From the NCBI GenBank assembly GCA_003223295.1, contig QHYM01000100.1:48510-112509 (forward strand): a DNA stretch of 64,000 bases, given 5' to 3'. The DNA comes from Acidobacteriota bacterium (GTDB lineage: Bacteria > Acidobacteriota > Terriglobia > Acidiferrales > UBA7541). How positions within the stretch are numbered: position 1 is the stretch's first letter; each line of letters opens with the position of its first letter. Of this stretch, positions 53,877 through 63,067 are shown piece by piece. The notes below the pieces were generated by a model. The model did no database searches. It had not been told where the DNA came from and saw only the letters and a list, made by a program, of their open reading frames with translations. Both the position numbers and the translations under genes were made by a program.

Positions 53877-54095
53877 ATGCCACCAACATTTGGCTGGGAT
53901 AATTTTGAAGATATCGCCATCGCGCTGGCGGACAAATATCCGGACACCGACCCTCTGACCGTCCGCTTCACGGACATGCACAAATGGGTCACGGAGTTGT
54001 CCGGCTTCAGCGGAGATCCTGGGGCGTCCAATGAAGCCAAACTCGAAGCCATCCAAATGGCCTGGCACGAGGAATTTCAGGACCGGCAGAACTAA
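53877..54095 (+). CDS. iscX: IscX protein
   Basis: 72 residues: PPTFGWDNFEDIAIALADKYPDTDPLTVRFTDMHKWVTELSGF and a C-terminal EAIQMAWHEEFQD helix match IscX/YfhJ (W-x3-EDI, D-P-x-x-V-x-F-T-D-x-x-x-W). It binds IscS and may modulate desulfurase activity or supply iron. Last gene of the isc run, nine bases after fdx. Confidence 0.93.
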   Translation: MPPTFGWDNFEDIAIALADKYPDTDPLTVRFTDMHKWVTELSGFSGDPGASNEAKLEAIQMAWHEEFQDRQN

Positions 54096-54233
54096 TGGAA
54101 ACTCGAAAACGGCAAGACTCCCGCGAAGCGAGTTGTGGAGTTACATGAGCGAATCGCGGCGATTCGGCTCTGAACTGCTTGTCCGCACCGCGGATTTCTC
54201 TTATTCTAGTTGGGTTAGATCCACAACAAATTT

Positions 54234-54308
54234 GGCGCTATGGTGCAACGGTTAGCACGCGGCCCTTTCAAGGCCGAAATACGGGTTCGATTCCCGTTAG
54301 CGCTACCA
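54234..54308 (+). tRNA. tRNA-Glu (TTC)
   Basis: 75 bases including CCA. Acceptor GGCGCTA pairs with TAGCGCT followed by A-CCA; anticodon stem CGGCC/GGCCG with loop CTTTCAA (anticodon TTC at 54267-54269); T arm CGGGTTCGATTCCCG. Sequence is typical of bacterial Glu tRNA. Confidence 0.95.
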
Positions 54309-54424
54309 AGTTTCCTGCCCGTTACCCTTTGATCCCGCAACCATTGATAACCCCGCTCGTCCGGTTATAATGCGCCGCAGCCGTGTGCGTCCAAGATTTG
54401 GCGCCAGCCCTCTCAGGAGCCTCC

Positions 54425-54937
54425 TTGAGCTACGTCGAAAAGCATCTTATTCCCGGCGAGTCCATTCAGTACCAGACCAAGCTGCATTGGATTGTGATGC
54501 TGGGACCCGCGGCGATCGCCGTGCTCCTTGCCTTGCTGGCCATCGCGATTCCGATTGCCTGGGCTTCTTTTGGGACGAAGACAAAAGGTTCATCCGTACC
54601 GGGAGCGGTTTATCTATTTGCGCTAGCGTGCTTGCTTGCTGGAGCGGCTTTGTTTTTCGTTGGCTTGCTGAAGCGAAACGCCACAGAAATGGGAGTCACG
54701 AGCAAGAGAGTGATTGTGAAGACGGGTATCATCGATCGCCGCACGATCGAAATCCTTCTTTCGAGGATTGAAAGCGTGGCGGTGGAAGAGCCGGCCTGGG
54801 GAAGATTGTTTGGATACGGGACGGTGATCGTGCGGGGCACGGGAGGGACTCCTGAAATGTTCGAAAAAATCTATCATCCGCTGGAATTTCGCGATCAGGT
54901 GCAGCGGCAGATCGCTGGGGGAGTCAAGGCTGTGTGA
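54425..54937 (+). CDS. membrane protein with bacterial PH domain
   Basis: 170 residues from TTG 54425, with AGGAG six bases upstream (track start 14 codons earlier). Two membrane helices (about residues 20-43 and 58-78) follow the N-terminal SYVEKHLIPGESIQY. A bPH2-type domain follows: MGVTSKRVIVKTGIIDRRTIEILLSRIESVAVEEPAWGRLFGYGTVIVRGTGG. This is the YdbS/YdbT-like layout. Membrane-associated; function unknown. After tRNA-Glu on the same strand. Confidence 0.8.
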   Translation: MSYVEKHLIPGESIQYQTKLHWIVMLGPAAIAVLLALLAIAIPIAWASFGTKTKGSSVPGAVYLFALACLLAGAALFFVGLLKRNATEMGVTSKRVIVKTGIIDRRTIEILLSRIESVAVEEPAWGRLFGYGTVIVRGTGGTPEMFEKIYHPLEFRDQVQRQIAGGVKAV

Positions 54938-54992
54938 GCGGCTTCGCCTCACGCCGCGCATAGTGTCTTGCGCCGTGCTGATTCGAGCAGAA

Positions 54993-57329
54993 CTAAAACG
55001 TCACTCGCAGTCGCGCGGAGACGCTCCGAGGCGGCGCGACCGCGGTTCCGGAGAACAAACTCGCGAAATTGATGACGTTCACGCGATCCGCCAGATTCGA
55101 AACTTGCATTTGAAACACCGCGCTTCGCTGCTCCTTGCGGTAGATTTCCGCTCCGCCCGCAACATCCAGGGAAACATTCGGCCGCACTCGCCCGCGCGCC
55201 AGGTTTACCTGGTTTAAGATTGCTGGCCCATATTGAGCCAGCAGGAAAGTCGGGTCCTGTCCACCCGTATCCGCCGGCAGGCCGCTGCCGTATTGCACAC
55301 CGAGCGCCAGCCAGACACGAGCGGGCGCCTGAAATCGAATGCGCGTGCGCAGGGTGTTGCGCTGGTCCTGCGTGACGGCGAATTTGCTCGTATCCGTCAA
55401 CTGGTTGGCCGCGTCACTTCCCAGAAAAAGTCCGCCGGTAATTGGCCCTTGCCCGATTCCGGATTGATTCGCGTAACTCAAGTAGCCGGAAAATCTTCCC
55501 CACTGCGGCGCTTCGAATCGCAATTCTTCTCCATAGATGTCTGCTTTTGTGAAAGCAATCGGGAAGCCGATGCCGGTATCGAGTAGCACGTCGTCATCTG
55601 GATATTTGCGGAAGGCGCGGCGGAATATGGTGGCGTCCAAGCGCAGCTTGCCGAAGAAAGCTTTGGTCAGTCCACCTTCATAGAAATTCGCGCGCGCCGG
55701 CCGGACCGGCAACCGCAACACGGAAGGGCTGATGGCATCAAGCTGCGGAGAGCTGGCCAGCAGCAAATTCTCCATCGCGGGCGTCTGGAACACGCGGTCG
55801 TAGGAAGCATGCAGCAACAGATTCAGGGCGGGAACAAAGCGGGAAACGCCCACGCGCGGGCTCCAGGCCGATTCGTGTACCACAAAACCGTAATGATCGA
55901 ACCGCAGCCCCGCGCTCAGGTTCCAACGCCCCACTCGAAGCTGATCCTGCACGTAGGCTGAGGGCTCAACGTCCCAGCGGTGATCCGTGAACTGAAATGG
56001 CGATTGCGTCCCGGGATCAAAAAGGCTCGGATTTGTGATGGTGTATTGCAGGGCCTCGCGCACGGGGCTGAAGATGCTATCCGCGCCGGCTTTCCAATCG
56101 TGATGGCCGTGATGTCCGGCGAGGTCCGCGCGCAGATAGCCTTCGCGATAGCCGCGGTCCTGCGAGACAATCACGGGCGTTGCCACGGCATTCGAACGCA
56201 GTGTGGCGCTCGCGTCGCGCAAGCTGCCGGATAGGCTAAGGAACAAGTCTTGAGAGATAGCATGCTGAAAATAAACTTGCCCGCTCGATTCGGTGTTGGC
56301 CAGGTCTTGCCGCTGGCCGGCCTGCTGTTGAACCAACTCATCCGGCACAAGAAATCGCACTTCGTTGTGCGTCACAGTAATTCGCAAGCGGTCTCCGCTG
56401 GAGAAATCCCGCTCGTAGGAAGCCGAAAAGCCCGCAGCATTTCCCCGGTTGGTGAAGTTCTGTAGAACAGGTGGATCGAGATAGCGGCCGCTGTGGAATC
56501 CATCCACGCTCGCGGAGAACCGGTTCGCCCCTCGAAGGAAGGAGATGCCTGCGGATCCATTCGCAGTCGAAAAGCTTCCCCCGCTCGCATCCAGTTGCCC
56601 GTGCAGCCCGGCGGGAACATCTTTCTGCGTGGTCAATTCGACGATGCCGCCGAGCTTTCTGCCATATTCGGCTGGATAATTGGCGGTAATCACGCGCAGC
56701 GATTCCACGTCATCCGCGTCGAAAGCAGGCGCAAAGGCCGGCGAGCGGTTTTGCGTCATGGGCAGTCCGTCCACAACGTATTGCACGTCGTATTCCGAGC
56801 CGCGCGGATGCAGCACGCCGTTGGCTTCGAGCAGCCAGCCGGGTTGATCGGCGACCAAGTCCGACAAGTCGCGCCCGGGTTGCGTCGTGGCGTGCTCGGC
56901 GATGCTTTGGCGGCCCAAGGTATAAAGCGTTCCCGTGCGATACGGGTCCACGAGAGTGGCTGAGTCACTGACCTGCACTTGCGTCGTCACCGGCGCAACA
57001 CCCATGGTGACCGTCAGATGGACCGGCACTTCGGAGCGAATCTCGACGAGTTCGCTCCAGGGCGCGAACCCTTCGGCCCGCAAAGTCAGCCGATAAACGC
57101 CGAACGGCAAATCCTGCGTCATGTACCGGCCGTCCGAGCCAACCGCGAATGCGCGGTGCAGCTGGTTTGCTTCGTTGGCCAATTCACCGGAGGTCGCGAG
57201 GGCGGCGCCCTGCGCATCGCGCACTTCCACGCGCAGCTCTCCGCGCACGCGCTGCGCGTGAGCGCTTAGGGCACAAAGAATCAGGAGAGCAAGGGCTCCC
57301 CCGAGCCGCAAAGCAGTTCTTGAAAGCAT
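54993..57329 (-). CDS. TonB-dependent receptor with N-terminal carboxypeptidase-regulatory-like domain
   Basis: 778 residues. Signal peptide (LGGALALLILCALSAHAQ), then a CarboxypepD_reg-like domain (RGELRVEVRDAQGAALATSGEL, about residues 25-110), a plug domain (QPGRDLSDLVADQPGWLLEANGVLHPRGSEYDVQYVVDGLPMTQNR) and a beta-barrel ending SARLRVTF with the terminal aromatic residue. Outer-membrane uptake of an unknown ligand. Common in Acidobacteria. No TonB/ExbBD nearby. The next gene is divergent. Confidence 0.9.
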   Translation of the reverse strand: MLSRTALRLGGALALLILCALSAHAQRVRGELRVEVRDAQGAALATSGELANEANQLHRAFAVGSDGRYMTQDLPFGVYRLTLRAEGFAPWSELVEIRSEVPVHLTVTMGVAPVTTQVQVSDSATLVDPYRTGTLYTLGRQSIAEHATTQPGRDLSDLVADQPGWLLEANGVLHPRGSEYDVQYVVDGLPMTQNRSPAFAPAFDADDVESLRVITANYPAEYGRKLGGIVELTTQKDVPAGLHGQLDASGGSFSTANGSAGISFLRGANRFSASVDGFHSGRYLDPPVLQNFTNRGNAAGFSASYERDFSSGDRLRITVTHNEVRFLVPDELVQQQAGQRQDLANTESSGQVYFQHAISQDLFLSLSGSLRDASATLRSNAVATPVIVSQDRGYREGYLRADLAGHHGHHDWKAGADSIFSPVREALQYTITNPSLFDPGTQSPFQFTDHRWDVEPSAYVQDQLRVGRWNLSAGLRFDHYGFVVHESAWSPRVGVSRFVPALNLLLHASYDRVFQTPAMENLLLASSPQLDAISPSVLRLPVRPARANFYEGGLTKAFFGKLRLDATIFRRAFRKYPDDDVLLDTGIGFPIAFTKADIYGEELRFEAPQWGRFSGYLSYANQSGIGQGPITGGLFLGSDAANQLTDTSKFAVTQDQRNTLRTRIRFQAPARVWLALGVQYGSGLPADTGGQDPTFLLAQYGPAILNQVNLARGRVRPNVSLDVAGGAEIYRKEQRSAVFQMQVSNLADRVNVINFASLFSGTAVAPPRSVSARLRVTF

Positions 57330-57588
57330 TTCTATCGTTAAACCTTGTAACGCCTCCCATTAATACGGTAGCACGGCGGCCGTTTTGCCCGGTTAGTTCG
57401 GTCACTTCACGGCTGGTAAAGCGCTGGCACCTGACCTCCGCTTAGCTGCCAAAAATCTCTGGTGTGTTGAGTTGCCCTCCGAGTTGTTATTGCGAGTCTG
57501 TGCTACTTGGCAGTGTTCGTCGTCTGGTGGAAGATAGAAATCTTACTCTTTGGTGGGTTCTTCTTACTTTATGGATTGAGGAACGCGA

Positions 57589-58644
57589 ATGAAAGTCCGG
57601 CCGGCCGCTGAACAGGAGACCGATTCGACAAAGCCAGCGCATGCCTTAATTGTTTCATCCGGGTTCCTTACCGGTTCGCGAGTTGTTCCGTCCGAGGAAG
57701 TGGACCGGGCGTTTGGCATGCCCATTGGCAAGCTTCGCAACCGCGCCGGCATCGCATCGCTGGCATACGCCTCCGAGGGCGAAAGCGAGCTGACCCTAGG
57801 GGCAAAGGCTGCAGAAGAGGCGCTGCGGGCTGCCTCCTGTGGCGCACAAGAGCTGGACTGGATCGTGGCCAGCAGCGAAACCCACCATAACTATCCATCG
57901 CTTGCCGCGCAACTGCACTCTCGATTGCTGGCGCGCGAAACGTGCGGCGCGCTCGACGTTGGCGGCGCGTGCCTCGGATTGCTCAACGCGTTTGCGGTTG
58001 CGCAATCATTGATCAGTTCTGGTGGGGCGAAGACTGTCGCCGTTGTCACTGCGGATGTGCACAGCCGGTCGCTGACTCCCGGCCGCGTGGCAGGAGAGTT
58101 CGGCGGACTCTTCGGGGACGGCGCCAGCGCGTTCGTAGTGCGTCACGGCCATACCGCGAATTCGACGCCGGGATATCGCATCGGCGAGTTCCTGTTCGGC
58201 TGTGTGGGGCAATATGCCTCGGCGGTTCAGGTGGTGGACAAGAAAGATGGCGGCCTCGACCTCCAGTTCGATGGCGAAGCGCTTTCTCGCGCAGCCATCA
58301 CGCGCCTGGAGAAAGTCATCACTGCGGTTGAACTGCGGAGCGGGATACCGCGCGCATCCGTAGGCGGTTTCGCCACGCATCAGCCGAACCCGCGCCTGCT
58401 GACTCTGCTTGCCAAGCAATGCGGCGTCTCAGCGGATACGTTTCCTCCGGTTTGCCGTACTTCCGGCAATCTGGGCACTTCCATGTGCGGCGCCGCGCTT
58501 CACGCCGCTCTCCAAGAAGAATGGAAGCGGGGAGCGGGCCAACGCAAGCCGATATTTCTCGCCTCCCTTGGCCCAGGTTTGCTGTTTGGCGGGAGCTGGC
58601 TCACTCCTGGAGCCAAAGGAAGACCAGCAAAAATTAGAAACTGA
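57589..58644 (+). CDS. 3-oxoacyl-ACP synthase III-like (FabH-type) protein
   Basis: 351 residues. Thiolase fold with the FabH triad: DVGGACLGLLNA (Cys near 125), FATHQPNPRLL (His) and TSGNLGTSMC (Asn). Start GAGG-ACGCG-ATG. It lies alone, away from fab genes. The N-terminal extension (MKVRPAAEQETDSTKPAH) is unusual. It could be an extra ketosynthase for a lipid, hydrocarbon (OleA) or secondary product, rather than the housekeeping FabH. Divergent from the TonB receptor. Confidence 0.82.
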   Translation: MKVRPAAEQETDSTKPAHALIVSSGFLTGSRVVPSEEVDRAFGMPIGKLRNRAGIASLAYASEGESELTLGAKAAEEALRAASCGAQELDWIVASSETHHNYPSLAAQLHSRLLARETCGALDVGGACLGLLNAFAVAQSLISSGGAKTVAVVTADVHSRSLTPGRVAGEFGGLFGDGASAFVVRHGHTANSTPGYRIGEFLFGCVGQYASAVQVVDKKDGGLDLQFDGEALSRAAITRLEKVITAVELRSGIPRASVGGFATHQPNPRLLTLLAKQCGVSADTFPPVCRTSGNLGTSMCGAALHAALQEEWKRGAGQRKPIFLASLGPGLLFGGSWLTPGAKGRPAKIRN

Positions 58645-58754
58645 GACCAAGGGCTAGAAATTAAAAACACTCTTCATGGTCCCGGGCGCGTTCTTGTGGT
58701 GAAGCTAACGTCTCTCGCGTTGACTTCCCGCGTTCTCCTGCCAATAATCCGTGC

Positions 58755-59132
58755 ATGGCTCGCCCAGATGCCGTTCGCCGCGTCAAAAGTTACTCGGCCG
58801 CTGACGGCTTCGTGTATCAGTATTATTTCTTCGAAGGCAATCGCGCCCAGCGCGGCTCGAGTCCCGGCGGCGAGTTCACTTACGTCGTTTCCATCGACCG
58901 CCAGTCTGCTTTTCCTTTCAAAATCTTTGTCCACCAATCCGCCCTCGAGGGCTGGGCCGCGCAAAACGGCCGCTCGCTCTCGAGCTCCGAAGAGTATGCC
59001 GTCGCCAAAATGCGTCTCTTCCAGGCCTTTGATGAAGGCGCGGTGCAGGCCAGTCCTAAGGGAGAACCCCCTCGGGAAGTGGTCGTCAACGAATCCAACC
59101 TCGAAGAGCTGCTGGGGCAATTGGGGATTTAG
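58755..59132 (+). CDS. conserved-looking protein of unknown function
   Basis: 125 residues, cytoplasmic, no membrane segment. MARPDAVRRVKSYSAADGFVYQYYFFEGNRAQRG...EFTYVVSIDRQSAFPFKIFVHQSALEGWA reads as a compact alpha/beta protein with well-distributed residue use. The composition looks like a real gene rather than a shadow of the longer minus-strand ORF 58674-59300. No family recognised. It sits between the ketosynthase and sigma genes. Confidence 0.6.
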   Translation: MARPDAVRRVKSYSAADGFVYQYYFFEGNRAQRGSSPGGEFTYVVSIDRQSAFPFKIFVHQSALEGWAAQNGRSLSSSEEYAVAKMRLFQAFDEGAVQASPKGEPPREVVVNESNLEELLGQLGI

Positions 59133-59265
59133 CCCGCCGACCCCGTCTATAGCGGTACCATCGCAGTGAACTATTCCCGCCATCTCGGCGTCTGGTAGTT
59201 GTACGGGGACCGGGCACCCTGTGCCAACTCCGGGCCGCCGGCGTTTGAACGTGAGAAGGGATCCT

Positions 59266-59859
59266 ATGCAGGAGCTGGTTCTGAACCAACCAGTCAGCAC
59301 AGCAAGGAGCGAGTTGGTGCGCGAGGCAGCTCAGGCGGATGCCCGGCGGGAGTTCGAGGAGCGCCTTGCCGAATGCGGCCCGCTGGCCTACCGTGTCGCG
59401 CGCGGAGTTCTGCGCAATACGGCGGATGCCGAAGACGTGGCCCAGGAAGCGCTGCTCCGGGCTTACAAAGGTTTCGAACGGCTTCGCGACCGCAGCCGAT
59501 TCCGTGGGTGGCTGGTTCGCATTTCGTTTCGGCTTGCGCTGGACCGGTTGCGCTCCGCGAAGCGCCGGGAGCAGCGCGACACGCTCTGGTCGCATCCAGC
59601 GCATCTCCCGGCGCCCGCCAACGCGGAAGACATTGCCGCTTCGAACCAGTTTCAAAGCCACCTGGAGCGGGCGCTCGAGGAGCTGCCGGAGAAATTGCGT
59701 TTGGTCCTTTTGCTCTCGGCGATGGATGGCTACACGATTGAGGAAATCGCGGCCACAGTGGGCGTGCCAATCGGCACGGTGAAATCGCGAATTTTCATTG
59801 CTCGAAAGAAATTAGCGGAGAAGTTGCGATGCCATGCGAACAGTATAAAAATGCGCTAG
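59266..59859 (+). CDS. ECF-type RNA polymerase sigma factor
   Basis: 197 residues from ATG 59266 (AGAAGGGA upstream; track start 15 codons earlier). Region 2: AYRVARGVLRNTADAEDVAQEALLRAYKGFERLRDRSRFRGWLVRI; region 4: ELPEKLRLVLLLSAMDGYTIEEIAATVGVPIGTVKSRIFIARKKL. It overlaps the anti-sigma gene by 31 bases, the classical sigma/anti-sigma arrangement. Target promoters unknown. Confidence 0.92.
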   Translation: MQELVLNQPVSTARSELVREAAQADARREFEERLAECGPLAYRVARGVLRNTADAEDVAQEALLRAYKGFERLRDRSRFRGWLVRISFRLALDRLRSAKRREQRDTLWSHPAHLPAPANAEDIAASNQFQSHLERALEELPEKLRLVLLLSAMDGYTIEEIAATVGVPIGTVKSRIFIARKKLAEKLRCHANSIKMR

Positions 59860-60548
59860 TCGAAGCCGCTGCTGGAAGCACGACACCGTCAGGAGAGTTG
59901 CTCGCGCATCTCGGTGAGTGTGCCTCCTGTAGTGCCGCCTTCGCCCAAGAGCAATCCCTTTTTGCCGCCGTTGATTCTGGTCTGCACGCCGCTGCCAACA
60001 CCGAGGCCCCGCCCTCTCTTCTTCCTCGCGTACGCGTTGCTCTCGATGAAGCCACCGCACCCCGGCTCCGTTGGGTGCAACCGCTCGTTTTAGCCTCTGC
60101 CGGTATAGCTCTCGTGTTCGTAGTCTTTCTGCTGGCGCGCCCTCATCGCTCCGTGCAGGAAGAGGTAGCCAAACAAGCCCCAGCCATCGTCCCGATACCA
60201 AAGGTATCCGCAGCAAAGACAAATTTAGAAACGACTAATTCCTCAGGGAGCACTCAGGTCGCCGCTAATCACTTCAGTCATTTCCACGCGGCGCGAAATT
60301 CAACCAACCTCTATGCCGCGGCGTCTAGCAATCCGGAAGTCCTCGTTCCGCCGGACGAGCGCGAGGCCTTTGCTCGGCTCGTTGCCGTCCTCAATAGACA
60401 CAGCGATGTTGCTGCGGCTCTGATGGCGAAGGCACCGCAGAAAGGCGTTCTGGTGACGGCGGACCCGCTCCAGATTCCTGACATCGAGATCAAACCGCTC
60501 GAAGGCGCGGAAACTGAAACGTCCAAGGGCGCGAGCGAAAAACAGTAG
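59829..60548 (+). CDS. zinc-finger anti-sigma factor
   Basis: 239 residues. N-terminal ZAS-like motif: CEQY...LLAHLGECASCSAAFAQEQ (Cys, His-x3-Cys-x2-Cys), one membrane helix (LVLASAGIALVFVVFLLA, about residues 82-99) and a ~140-residue extracytoplasmic domain rich in Ala/Asn ending EKQ. It would hold the preceding ECF sigma at the membrane. Starts MPCEQYK within the sigma gene. Confidence 0.85.
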   Translation: MPCEQYKNALVEAAAGSTTPSGELLAHLGECASCSAAFAQEQSLFAAVDSGLHAAANTEAPPSLLPRVRVALDEATAPRLRWVQPLVLASAGIALVFVVFLLARPHRSVQEEVAKQAPAIVPIPKVSAAKTNLETTNSSGSTQVAANHFSHFHAARNSTNLYAAASSNPEVLVPPDEREAFARLVAVLNRHSDVAAALMAKAPQKGVLVTADPLQIPDIEIKPLEGAETETSKGASEKQ

Positions 60549-60585
60549 CGAATGGTTGAGCAAAGATAACGATTGTGGAGGAAAA

Positions 60586-61182
60586 ATGAAAATCGGTCCA
60601 ATTCATGTTGCATCGCTTGTTTTGTTGGGCATGCTTTCGCCGCTCTGTCGCGCACAGGATAAACCGAAACCGGAAGACAAGCCGAAAGCTGAAGCTCAGA
60701 CCACCCCTGTGAAGGTCTCCGTCGTGTTCACCGAATACGAAGGAGACAAGAAGACCAAAAGCCTTCCCTACACGGTTTATGTCAATGCCCCCGATGCGCC
60801 GGAACTGAAAGCGCAATGGGTGAAAATGCGTGTGGGGAGCCGGGTACCCGTTTACACGGGCGGGAGTACGGGAAACATGACCTATCTGGATGTGGGCACA
60901 AACATTGATGCGCGAGCCGCCCACACGCCTGAAGGCCATTTTCTCCTGTATCTAAACTTGGAGCGCTCGTGGGCTGAGGGCTATACGCTCGTTCCTGTGC
61001 AAAGGCCGCCGGAACAAATGGACCCACATGCGGGATCCTTCCAGGAACCCATCATTCGCAATTTTCGATCGGAACTCGATTTGAAACTGCGTGAAGGGCA
61101 GGTCATGGAGTCCACTATGGCGACCGATCCCATCAGCGGCAAGGTGATGAAGGTAGAAATTTCCTTGTCTGTTGTTAAATAG
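60586..61182 (+). CDS. secreted protein linked to the sigma/anti-sigma pair
   Basis: 198 residues from ATG 60586 (GGAGG seven bases upstream). Signal peptide HVASLVLLGMLSPLCRAQ, then a charged low-complexity stretch (DKPKPEDKPKAEAQ) and a beta-rich domain: VKVSVVFTEYEGDKKTKSLPYTVYV, MRVGSRVPVYTGG, DVGTNIDARAAHTPEGHFLLYLNLE and RNFRSELDLKLREGQVMES. No known family; possible partner or signal of the sigma switch, 37 bases after the anti-sigma gene. Confidence 0.7.
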   Translation: MKIGPIHVASLVLLGMLSPLCRAQDKPKPEDKPKAEAQTTPVKVSVVFTEYEGDKKTKSLPYTVYVNAPDAPELKAQWVKMRVGSRVPVYTGGSTGNMTYLDVGTNIDARAAHTPEGHFLLYLNLERSWAEGYTLVPVQRPPEQMDPHAGSFQEPIIRNFRSELDLKLREGQVMESTMATDPISGKVMKVEISLSVVK

Positions 61183-61198
61183 ATGCTGGTTTACTTCA

Positions 61199-62110
61199 TC
61201 ACCTTTGCAGGACAGTATTCAACGCACTCGATAAATCGGCATGAAGAAAGCGGTAGCCAAGTTTTTCCAACCCTTTTGGCATGACGCGCTGGCTGGATAA
61301 CAGCAGCGCGTCGGCCATTTCCCCCAGCACGAGCCGCAATGCGGATGCGGGAGCAGGGAAGAGCGCGGGCCGGTGCAATGCCTTCGCCAACACCTTCGTG
61401 AACTCTTCATTCGGCACAGGCGTAGGCGCAACGACATTCACCGCGCCCCTCATTGAGCCATTCTCGAATGCGAATCGCAAGATTCCCACGACGTCGTCCA
61501 GGGTCACCCAGGACATCCACTGCTTGCCGGAACCGAGCTTGCCTCCCGCGCCCAATTGGAAAGGAAGAAGCATTTTTGCCAGCGCACCTCCGTGCCGCGC
61601 CAAAATAATCCCGAACCGCGCAAGTACCACTCGTATTCCAAGCGCCTCTGCCTTCAGTGCTTCCGCTTCCCATTCCCGCGTCAAGGCGGCCAAAAAGTCT
61701 GTCCCCGGCTTGCTTTCCTCCGTCAACACTTCATCTCCGCGATCGCCGTAGATTCCAATCGCTGATGCAGACACCAGCACGCGAGGCCGCGCATTCATTT
61801 TTGCCAAGGCGCCCACCAAGGCCCGTGTGGTATCAATCCGGCTCGTGCGCAGCAGCTCTTTCCTCTCCTTGGTCCACCGCCCGCCGGCAATCGATGCTCC
61901 CGCCAGATTCACAACTGCGTCCGCGCCAACTCCCGCTCCTCCCAGTTCGCCTGTCGCCGGATTCCACGCTACATCGAAACCTTCCTTTCCTCCGCCGCTC
62001 ACAACACTCTGCGGCCGCATCAGCCGGCATACGGTGTGATTCTCGTGGGCCAGCGCGTTCACCAGCGCCGCCCCCACCAGCCCTGTCGAACCCGTCACTA
62101 ATACTTTCAT
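61199..62110 (-). CDS. TIGR01777-type NAD(P)-dependent epimerase/oxidoreductase
   Basis: 303 residues of the extended SDR fold: MKVLVTGSTGLVGAALVNALAHENHTV (GxxGxxG), VVNLAGASIAGGRWTKERKELLRTSR and LVSASAIGIYGDRGDE (Ser/Tyr site modified as in this subfamily), SWVTLDDVVGIL near 205 and the C-terminal AMPAEVLLSSQRV-like ALLLSSQRVMPKGLEKLGYRF. Family YfcH/SulA-like; substrate unknown. Monocistronic on the minus strand. Confidence 0.88.
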   Translation of the reverse strand: MKVLVTGSTGLVGAALVNALAHENHTVCRLMRPQSVVSGGGKEGFDVAWNPATGELGGAGVGADAVVNLAGASIAGGRWTKERKELLRTSRIDTTRALVGALAKMNARPRVLVSASAIGIYGDRGDEVLTEESKPGTDFLAALTREWEAEALKAEALGIRVVLARFGIILARHGGALAKMLLPFQLGAGGKLGSGKQWMSWVTLDDVVGILRFAFENGSMRGAVNVVAPTPVPNEEFTKVLAKALHRPALFPAPASALRLVLGEMADALLLSSQRVMPKGLEKLGYRFLHADLSSALNTVLQR

Positions 62111-62306
62111 CTGACCCTCCGCCGAAGTGCGTCACAGGAAGGGATTTGCAGCGCCCGCCCGGACGCTACGCAACCAACGTTACAACGTCAAGTGATCGAA
62201 TCTTTCAAAACGTTCTTCTCCTGCGAAAAGCTCAAAGCCACGAATACCAGTCACGAGCCACTCTCTCCGGCTGGCCGCTTCCCGCTCCTCGCGCTACAAT
62301 TCCTTT

Positions 62307-62573
62307 ATGCCCTCTGTCGCGCAAACCGTCCGTGTGAAGGTGCTGTTTTTCGGCCGCCTGAAAGATGTCGTCGGCCAAGCCGCGGAATCCCTCGACCTCG
62401 CGGATGCCTCTACCATCGAACAGCTCTTTGCTCGCTATTCCGCGCGCATTCCTGAGCTCGCCAAATATCGCTCCTCGGTCGTGGCCTCCCGCAATCAGGA
62501 ATTCGCCTCCTGGGATACGCGGCTGCATTCTGGGGACGAAGTGGCTTTCCTTCCTCCTGTCAGCGGCGGTTAG
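62307..62573 (+). CDS. moaD: molybdopterin synthase sulfur carrier subunit
   Basis: 88 residues. Ubiquitin-like: VRVKVLFFGRLKDVVGQAAESLDL and a C-terminal FLPPVSGG ending in the Gly-Gly that is thiocarboxylated. Supplies sulfur to MoaE for molybdopterin. Eight bases before moaE. Confidence 0.93.
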   Translation: MPSVAQTVRVKVLFFGRLKDVVGQAAESLDLADASTIEQLFARYSARIPELAKYRSSVVASRNQEFASWDTRLHSGDEVAFLPPVSGG

Positions 62574-62581
62574 GCTGAACC

Positions 62582-63061
62582 ATGGCCCCGCCCCTCCATC
62601 ACGACGACATCTTCGAACTCGTACGCGAGCCGATTGATCCGCGTCCGCTGATCCAACACGTTCGCGCGCCCGAAGATGGCGCCATCGTTACCTTCGACGG
62701 TTTTGTGCGCAATCAATCGCACAATCGCGCGACGCTTTACCTCGACTACGAGGCCTATGAATCCATGGCGCTGGCCAAAATGCGCGAAATCGGCGCCCAG
62801 CTCCACGAAAAATACGGCATCCATCGCGTTGCCATCGTCCACCGCCTCGGCCGCCTCGAAATCGGCGAGACCAGTGTGTTCATTGCCGTCAGCGCGCCTC
62901 ACCGCGCGGCCGCATTCGACGCCTGCCGCTTTGCCATCGATACGCTCAAACGCACCGTGCCCATCTGGAAGAAGGAGTACTTTGAAGACGGCGCCGTCTG
63001 GGCCGATGGTGAACTTCCCCCGGCGCCTGTGGCGACACGGGGCGCGAAACCAGCATCTTAA
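62582..63061 (+). CDS. moaE: molybdopterin synthase catalytic subunit
   Basis: 159 residues. Catalyses dithiolene formation from precursor Z with MoaD. Motifs: GAIVTFDGFVRNQSHN, LYLDYEAYESMALAKMREI, VAIVHRLGRLEIGETSVFIAVSAPHRAAAFDAC and the catalytic PIWKKEYFEDG. Follows moaD directly, before the VWA gene. Confidence 0.94.
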   Translation: MAPPLHHDDIFELVREPIDPRPLIQHVRAPEDGAIVTFDGFVRNQSHNRATLYLDYEAYESMALAKMREIGAQLHEKYGIHRVAIVHRLGRLEIGETSVFIAVSAPHRAAAFDACRFAIDTLKRTVPIWKKEYFEDGAVWADGELPPAPVATRGAKPAS

Positions 63062-63067
63062 CTCTCA

